Below, in pieces: positions 5,900 to 9,702 of a stretch of 9,702 nt of DNA. The first letter of the stretch is position 1; each line of letters begins with the position of its first letter. Origin of the DNA: Campylobacterota bacterium (GTDB taxonomy: Bacteria; Campylobacterota; Campylobacteria; Campylobacterales; SZUA-545). A model generated the notes under the pieces. The model saw only the letters and a list, made by a program, of their open reading frames with translations, was not told where the DNA came from and did not search any database. Location: contig PWVP01000064.1 in assembly GCA_003561815.1 (NCBI GenBank), positions 1-9,702 of the forward strand, read 5' to 3'. Made by a program: the position numbers and the translations under genes.

Positions 5900-6485
5900 A
5901 GCCCACTTCATCACCTCCGCACCCACCCTGGAGGCGGCGCCGCCGGAGGGGGTGAGCGAAGTGGCCTTTCTGGGCCGCTCCAATGTGGGCAAAAGCTCTC
6001 TTTTAAACGCACTCACCGGCCGCAAAGCGCTGGCGAAGACCTCCTCCACACCGGGCAAAACCCGTTTGATCAACTTTTTCGATATCACCTTGAAGGGTCA
6101 GGGGGAGCCGCTGAGTCTGCGGCTGGTGGATCTGCCCGGTTTTGGCTACGCAAAGGTCTCTAAAGTCGAGCAGGCGCAGTGGCAAAAGGCGCTTGCGGAC
6201 TTTCTGCGTGTGCGGCGGAGCATTCGGGTCTTTGTGCGGCTGATCGATGCGCGCCACCCGGAGCTGCCCCAGGATCAGATGATGCGGGATTTTGTCGCTT
6301 CGCTGATTCGCCCCGATCAGCTCGATCTGCCGGTCTTTACCAAAGTGGACAAGCTCAACCGAAAGGAGCGTGATGCCCTAAAACGCCGCTATCCCGAAGC
6401 GGTGCTGCTCTCCTCGGTGAGCAAAGAGGGGATCGAGGCGCTGCTTGATCGGCTGATGGTCCAGATCTTTCAAGAGGGGGCGTAG
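5883..6485 (+). CDS. engB: EngB/YsxC/YihA ribosome-biogenesis GTPase
   Basis: A cytoplasmic GTPase needed for late 50S ribosomal subunit assembly in studied bacteria. The 200-residue length is typical. G motifs are complete: G1 GRSNVGKSS (31-39), G2 region TSSTPGKTR (53-61), G3 DLPGFGYAK (83-91), G4 TKVD (153-156) and G5-like SSVSKEG (177-183). The family feature LIDARHPELPQD (120-131) is also present. ATG 5883 lies 17 nt inside lptA, with AAGGGG at 5868-5873 nine nt upstream. The stop TAG shares its G with the GTG of the next gene (TAGTG), implying coupled translation. The lptA-engB order is the same as recalled for Cj0649-Cj0650. Confidence 0.97.
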   Translation: MAQVLKAHFITSAPTLEAAPPEGVSEVAFLGRSNVGKSSLLNALTGRKALAKTSSTPGKTRLINFFDITLKGQGEPLSLRLVDLPGFGYAKVSKVEQAQWQKALADFLRVRRSIRVFVRLIDARHPELPQDQMMRDFVASLIRPDQLDLPVFTKVDKLNRKERDALKRRYPEAVLLSSVSKEGIEALLDRLMVQIFQEGA

Positions 6486-6940
6486 TGGAGCTCTTTAAGC
6501 CCACCTTGAGCGATGTGCCCCGGATGCAGCGGCTGGTGCAGCCCTTTTGTGAGGAGGGGGTGATCCTGCCCCGCAGCGAAGAGGAGGTGGCCGGTGCGAT
6601 TCGCTCCTATACCGCTGCGCGCATTGAAGGGGAGATGGCGGGCTTTGGCGCACTCTACATCTACAACACCCGTCTGGCTGAGATCCGCTCTTTAGCGGTT
6701 GCTCAAGAGCGGCAGGGGCAGGGTGTGGGGGGCGCGATCGTGCGTGCGCTTCTGGAGGAGGGGCGTCAGCTGGGCATCGCGCAGGTGATGACGCTGACCT
6801 ACCATGTGGGCTTTTTTACCCGGCTGGGGTTTAAGGAGGTGCCTAAAGAGGAGATCTGGCACCAGAAGGTTTGGGAGGACTGTATTCGATGCAAACATTT
6901 TCCGATATGCAACGAGTCAGCACTGATTCTCGAACTCTAA
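6485..6940 (+). CDS. GNAT acetyltransferase, probable short-form N-acetylglutamate synthase
   Basis: A 151-residue single-domain GNAT. The acetyl-CoA loop reads RQGQGVGGA (76-84, Q/RxxGxG), preceded by the strand EIRSLAVA and followed by the strand VMTLTYHVGFFTRLGF, a normal GNAT fold order. The C-terminus KVWEDCIRCKHFPICNESA (128-146) resembles the Cys-containing tail of short ArgA-type N-acetylglutamate synthases (as in Mycobacterium) that lack the kinase-like domain of E. coli ArgA. If so, it makes N-acetylglutamate, the first step of arginine synthesis. The GTG start shares one base with the engB stop. The last 52 nt also encode the start of the downstream membrane protein. Other GNAT activities cannot be excluded; the GNAT call is secure, the substrate is not. 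Confidence 0.8.
   Translation: MELFKPTLSDVPRMQRLVQPFCEEGVILPRSEEEVAGAIRSYTAARIEGEMAGFGALYIYNTRLAEIRSLAVAQERQGQGVGGAIVRALLEEGRQLGIAQVMTLTYHVGFFTRLGFKEVPKEEIWHQKVWEDCIRCKHFPICNESALILEL
6873..6878 (+). promoter_or_regulatory. ribosome binding site for the MreD-like gene, inside the GNAT gene
   Basis: GGGAGG lies 10 nt before ATG 6889. It favours that start over TTG 6871, which overlaps the site itself, and over ATG 6907, which would leave the site too far away. Confidence 0.5.
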
Positions 6941-7359
6941 TCCGCTACCTGCTGCTGCTCATCCCGCTGGTGATCTATGAGGCGCTGAGCACGATCTATC
7001 TGCTGCTGCCGCCCCTTTTGGGGGTGATGATCGCTCTGTTGGTGGCCCATCGTGCACAGCGCTATCTGCCGCTGGTGCTGATCTATCTACTCTTTTTTGA
7101 GGCCGATCACGGCCTCTTTGTTTTTAGCACCTGGATCTTTGTGCTCCTCTTCTTTCGGTTCGTGCTGCCGGTTTTGGAGGAGAATCTGGCGTGCCGCCCC
7201 TGCATTCTGGTGCTCAGCGTGGCGCTGGGCTACATCGGCTACTACCTCTTTATGTCGCTGATCTGGCTGGTTTTCGGTCTGGACGGTCTGGACTGGAACT
7301 GGTGGCTGCTGCTCTATTTTATCGCCATTGAGATGGTGATTGTGGTGCTACTGCTGTGA
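6889..7359 (+). CDS. mreD: MreD-like integral membrane protein of the rod-shape machinery
   Basis: A 156-residue, very hydrophobic protein with about five or six predicted membrane helices: LIRYLLLLIPLVIYEAL, then paired helices around 40-95, a long helix starting TWIFVLLFFRFVLPV, another with LVLSVALGYIGYYLF, and a C-terminal LLLYFIAIEMVIVVLLL. The short cytosolic N-terminus is polar. MreD links MreC and MreB to PBP2 in the elongasome. Sequence identity is too low to be certain from reading alone. The call rests on size, topology and direct coupling to mrdA, as with Cj0651-Cj0652 recalled from C. jejuni; mreB and mreC are not here. The start overlaps the GNAT gene by 52 nt. The TGA stop overlaps the mrdA start. 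Confidence 0.6.
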   Translation: MQTFSDMQRVSTDSRTLIRYLLLLIPLVIYEALSTIYLLLPPLLGVMIALLVAHRAQRYLPLVLIYLLFFEADHGLFVFSTWIFVLLFFRFVLPVLEENLACRPCILVLSVALGYIGYYLFMSLIWLVFGLDGLDWNWWLLLYFIAIEMVIVVLLL

Positions 7360-9158
7360 TGCGCCTTCGGATTTTGACCCTTCTGTTTATCGTGGTGTGG
7401 ACAGTGCTTTTGGGGCGCATCTACTATCTGACTATCCCCTCGCAGTCGCACTTTGAGGCGCTAGCGCAGCGAAACACCGTTAAAACCGAGTCACTACTGC
7501 CTGTGCGCGGCACCATCTACGATCGCAACGGCCATCCGCTGGCGGTTAACCGGCTGGGTTTTTCGATCTCGCTCTCACCCCACCTGAGTCTGCGCCACAA
7601 TCGCGATCGGCTTCAGGAGGTGCTGGAGTTTATGCTGGCGGTCTATCCCCAGATAGGTGAGAAGGAGCGGCTTATAGCGCGCTATACTCGCCTGGACTCT
7701 CACTACAGCCACGAGCCGGTGGAGCTGGTGCCCTTCGTACCCTACGAGGAGATACTGCCCTACTTTACCCAGCTTTCGCTCCATGAGAACATCACCATCG
7801 AGCCCACGACGCAGCGCCACTACCCCAACGGCACCATCGCTTCGCACATTTTAGGGTATGTCTCCCGGGCCGATCGGCGCGATGAGCGCATCGATCCGGT
7901 CAGTCGGGCGATCGGGTTTCACGGGCGAGCCGGAATTGAGCGGCAATACAACAGCGCCCTTCAGGGGGAGCTAGGGCGCCGGGTCTATCAGGTGAGCGCC
8001 TTTAACCAGGAGATCGAGGAGATCGAGCGGATCGAGCCCAGCCAGCGTCAGGATATGGTGCTACATCTGGATATCCGTCTGCAGCGCTTTGTCCATGAGC
8101 TCTTTGAGCGCAACGGCCACTCCGGTGTCGCGCTGGTGATGGAGCTTGAGAGTGGCGGATTGATCGCTGCGGGCAGCTACCCGGAGTACGATGTCAACCG
8201 CTTTGTGACCGGTATCAGCGTGGCAGAGTGGCAGGAGATGATTGAGGATTTCGATCACCCCTTTATCAATAAGATGGTCAATAGCCTCTACCCGCCGGGA
8301 TCGGTGGTTAAGGGATCGGTGGGTCTGGCGCTGATGGAGTCAGGCCAGATTCTCCCCTCTACGGAGTTTCACTGCTCAGGCGCCTTTCCCTTTGCCGGTC
8401 GGGACTTTCGCTGCTGGCGCCGCGAGGGGCATCTAGAGACCGATCTGCGCAAAGCGGTACGCGAGAGCTGCGATATCTACTTCTACCGCGCCAGTCAGCA
8501 GGTGGGGATGACGCCGATTGCCCAGAAGCTGCGCGAACACGGCTTTGGGGTTCGCACCGGTGTCGATCTGCCCAATGAGTTTGTGGGGATTGTGCCCGAT
8601 CCCGACTGGAAGCGCCAACGCTACAACAAGCGCTGGTTTACCGGCGAGACCTTTATCACCTCGATCGGGCAGGGGAGCTTCCTCTCCACACCGATGCAGG
8701 TGACCACCAATATGGGGCTTCTCGCCTCCGGTCGCTTAGTGGAGCCGCGGGTGGTCAAAAGTGTACGAAACGAGCAGGTGCGCCCTGGCTACCACGAGCC
8801 CTTTAGTGAGTCCGATCGCCACCATATCGATCTGGTGCGCCAGGCGCTGCTGGATGTGACCACCCATGAGCATGGCACCGCTTCACACTCTCTGATTGCG
8901 CCGGTAAGCGTGGGGGCTAAAACCGGCACAGCACAGGTGGTGAGTATTCCCCAGGATGAGAAGGAGCGGATGAGTGAGACGGAGCTGGAGTACCGGCTGC
9001 GATCGCACGCGTGGCTGACCGCCTACGCGCCGGCGGAGAATCCGCGTTATGTGGTGACGATTCTTGTGGAGCACGGCATGAGCGGTGGCGGGGTGGCCGC
9101 CCCCGTGGCCGCTCAGATTATCCGGCGGATGAACGCTCTGGGCTACTTTAGAGAGTGA
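7359..9158 (+). CDS. mrdA: penicillin-binding protein 2, class B peptidoglycan transpeptidase
   Basis: PBP2 is the elongation-specific DD-transpeptidase that cross-links new peptidoglycan with RodA. The 599-residue protein has a short cytosolic N-terminus, one membrane helix (about 5-26), the pedestal motif VRGTIYDRNG (49-58), RHYP at 153-156 and GRAGIERQY (189-197). The transpeptidase motifs are S315-VVK, S370-CD and K521-TG. SxD rather than SxN in the second motif agrees with E. coli PBP2 (SAD) and separates it from PBP3/FtsI. The length is close to E. coli (633). ATG 7359 shares one base with the preceding TGA; GTG 7356, one codon earlier, is an equally coupled alternative giving 600 residues. 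RodA is not in the window. The 3' end overlaps the convergent antiporter gene by 11 bp. Confidence 0.96.
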   Translation: MRLRILTLLFIVVWTVLLGRIYYLTIPSQSHFEALAQRNTVKTESLLPVRGTIYDRNGHPLAVNRLGFSISLSPHLSLRHNRDRLQEVLEFMLAVYPQIGEKERLIARYTRLDSHYSHEPVELVPFVPYEEILPYFTQLSLHENITIEPTTQRHYPNGTIASHILGYVSRADRRDERIDPVSRAIGFHGRAGIERQYNSALQGELGRRVYQVSAFNQEIEEIERIEPSQRQDMVLHLDIRLQRFVHELFERNGHSGVALVMELESGGLIAAGSYPEYDVNRFVTGISVAEWQEMIEDFDHPFINKMVNSLYPPGSVVKGSVGLALMESGQILPSTEFHCSGAFPFAGRDFRCWRREGHLETDLRKAVRESCDIYFYRASQQVGMTPIAQKLREHGFGVRTGVDLPNEFVGIVPDPDWKRQRYNKRWFTGETFITSIGQGSFLSTPMQVTTNMGLLASGRLVEPRVVKSVRNEQVRPGYHEPFSESDRHHIDLVRQALLDVTTHEHGTASHSLIAPVSVGAKTGTAQVVSIPQDEKERMSETELEYRLRSHAWLTAYAPAENPRYVVTILVEHGMSGGGVAAPVAAQIIRRMNALGYFRE

Positions 9159-9702
9159 TAGCGTTATAAACGACCAGCGCGGTGACGCTTAGGAGCACCA
9201 GTCCGGCGGATTTGCCGTAGAGTTTGTTGGCGGTGATAAAGACCAGCATGACGGTGGCCACCATGGCCGCAGCGATGTCGTAGAAGTTGGCCCCCAGATC
9301 GACCGCAAGCGGGCTGATGACCGCCGCACCGCCCAGTACGACGGTGTAGTTGGCGACATTGGATCCGATGATATTGCCAATGCTCATGTCGCCATTGCCC
9401 CGCAAAGCGGCTGTGAGGCTCACCACCAGCTCGGGCAGACTGGTGCCAAAGGCGACCAGCAGCAGCCCGATCACCCACTCGCTCACCCCCCATGTGGCGG
9501 CGATGGCTGTGGCGTTTTCGATGGTGTGGTGCGCACCGACAATAATCAGCGCAAACCCCCCAACCAGCAGCGGCACGCTTTTAGCCCAGCTAAAGGGCTC
9601 CTTTTTAATCGACTCATCCACCACCGAGACCAGCTCCTTCTCATCCCGGGCCAGAAAGAGCAGATAGGCCACCACCATCAGCGCAAAGATCGCCCCCTCA
9701 AA
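9148..9702 (-). CDS. CaCA family calcium/sodium antiporter (YrbG-like), C-terminal half
   Basis: A partial gene: 184 residues are read from the window edge to TAA at 9150-9148, and the reading frame runs open through 9702, so Met at 9678 is internal. Full YrbG-like antiporters have about 310-325 residues in two inverted halves; this is the second half. A helix at the edge and a charged cytoplasmic loop (RDEKELVSVVDESIKKEP) are followed by about five helices with the second alpha-repeat: GVSEWVIGLLLVAFGTSLPE then GDMSIGNIIGSNVANY. The Glu of GTSLPE and Asn/Ser of GNIIGSN are the ion-binding residues of the family. It exchanges Ca2+ or another cation for Na+ across the inner membrane. It is transcribed towards mrdA with no terminator between. 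Confidence 0.92.
   Translation of the reverse strand, partial: FEGAIFALMVVAYLLFLARDEKELVSVVDESIKKEPFSWAKSVPLLVGGFALIIVGAHHTIENATAIAATWGVSEWVIGLLLVAFGTSLPELVVSLTAALRGNGDMSIGNIIGSNVANYTVVLGGAAVISPLAVDLGANFYDIAAAMVATVMLVFITANKLYGKSAGLVLLSVTALVVYNAITL

Noticed and set aside
5883..6485. EngB considered as part of a mobile or defence GTPase system
   Set aside because: All G motifs and the RHPELPQD family signature match the ribosome-assembly GTPase, and the gene is in its usual place next to lptA.
1..9702. Search for a defence, secretion, biosynthetic or mobile system
   Set aside because: No transposase, integrase, toxin-antitoxin pair, repeat array, tRNA or unassigned gene was found; every full-length gene belongs to a known family.

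Overview
This window is a compact, fully coding piece of a bacterial chromosome, about 58% GC by eye. Gene order and protein families point to Campylobacterota (Epsilonproteobacteria). From memory, Campylobacter jejuni Cj0644-Cj0652 runs tatD, lytic transglycosylase, rlpA, HAD phosphatase (kdsC), lptC, lptA, engB, small membrane protein, penicillin-binding protein, and the window follows that order closely. The GC content is high for the phylum, so a free-living or environmental lineage is more likely than a Campylobacter or Helicobacter host-associated one. I cannot name the genus.

Layout, left to right, all on + unless stated: the 3' end of tatD (2-181); mltD-like LysM lytic transglycosylase (228-1451); rlpA lipoprotein with SPOR domain (1390-2358); a single-PAS redox sensor (2381-2866) and a membrane chemoreceptor without a periplasmic domain (2841-4286), together resembling the CetB/CetA energy-taxis pair; hisB (4276-4863); lptC (4864-5388); lptA (5405-5899); engB (5883-6485); a short GNAT, probably N-acetylglutamate synthase (6485-6940); an MreD-like membrane protein (6889-7359); and mrdA/PBP2 (7359-9158). 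On the minus strand, the C-terminal half of a CaCA calcium/sodium antiporter (9148-9702, 5' end outside) converges on mrdA and overlaps its stop by 11 bp. No gap exceeds about 46 bases, so the + strand genes look like one long transcription unit with translationally coupled junctions. No RNA genes, mobile elements, CRISPR or long repeats were seen.

Most of the cluster builds the envelope. MltD and RlpA trim or cleave peptidoglycan, the MreD-like protein and PBP2 belong to the elongation machinery, and LptC and LptA carry lipopolysaccharide across the periplasm. EngB (50S assembly), HisB (histidine) and the GNAT (probably arginine) add housekeeping functions. The two chemotaxis genes are the outsiders, inserted between rlpA and hisB, while the kdsC expected next to lptC is absent.

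The window is largely ordinary core genome, and I found no convincing undescribed system. The most interesting points are the PAS/receptor pair inside an envelope operon, the receptor's C-terminal CZB-like domain that has apparently lost two of four zinc ligands, two gene overlaps of more than 50 bp, and strong over-representation of the palindrome CGATCG in all three codon phases.
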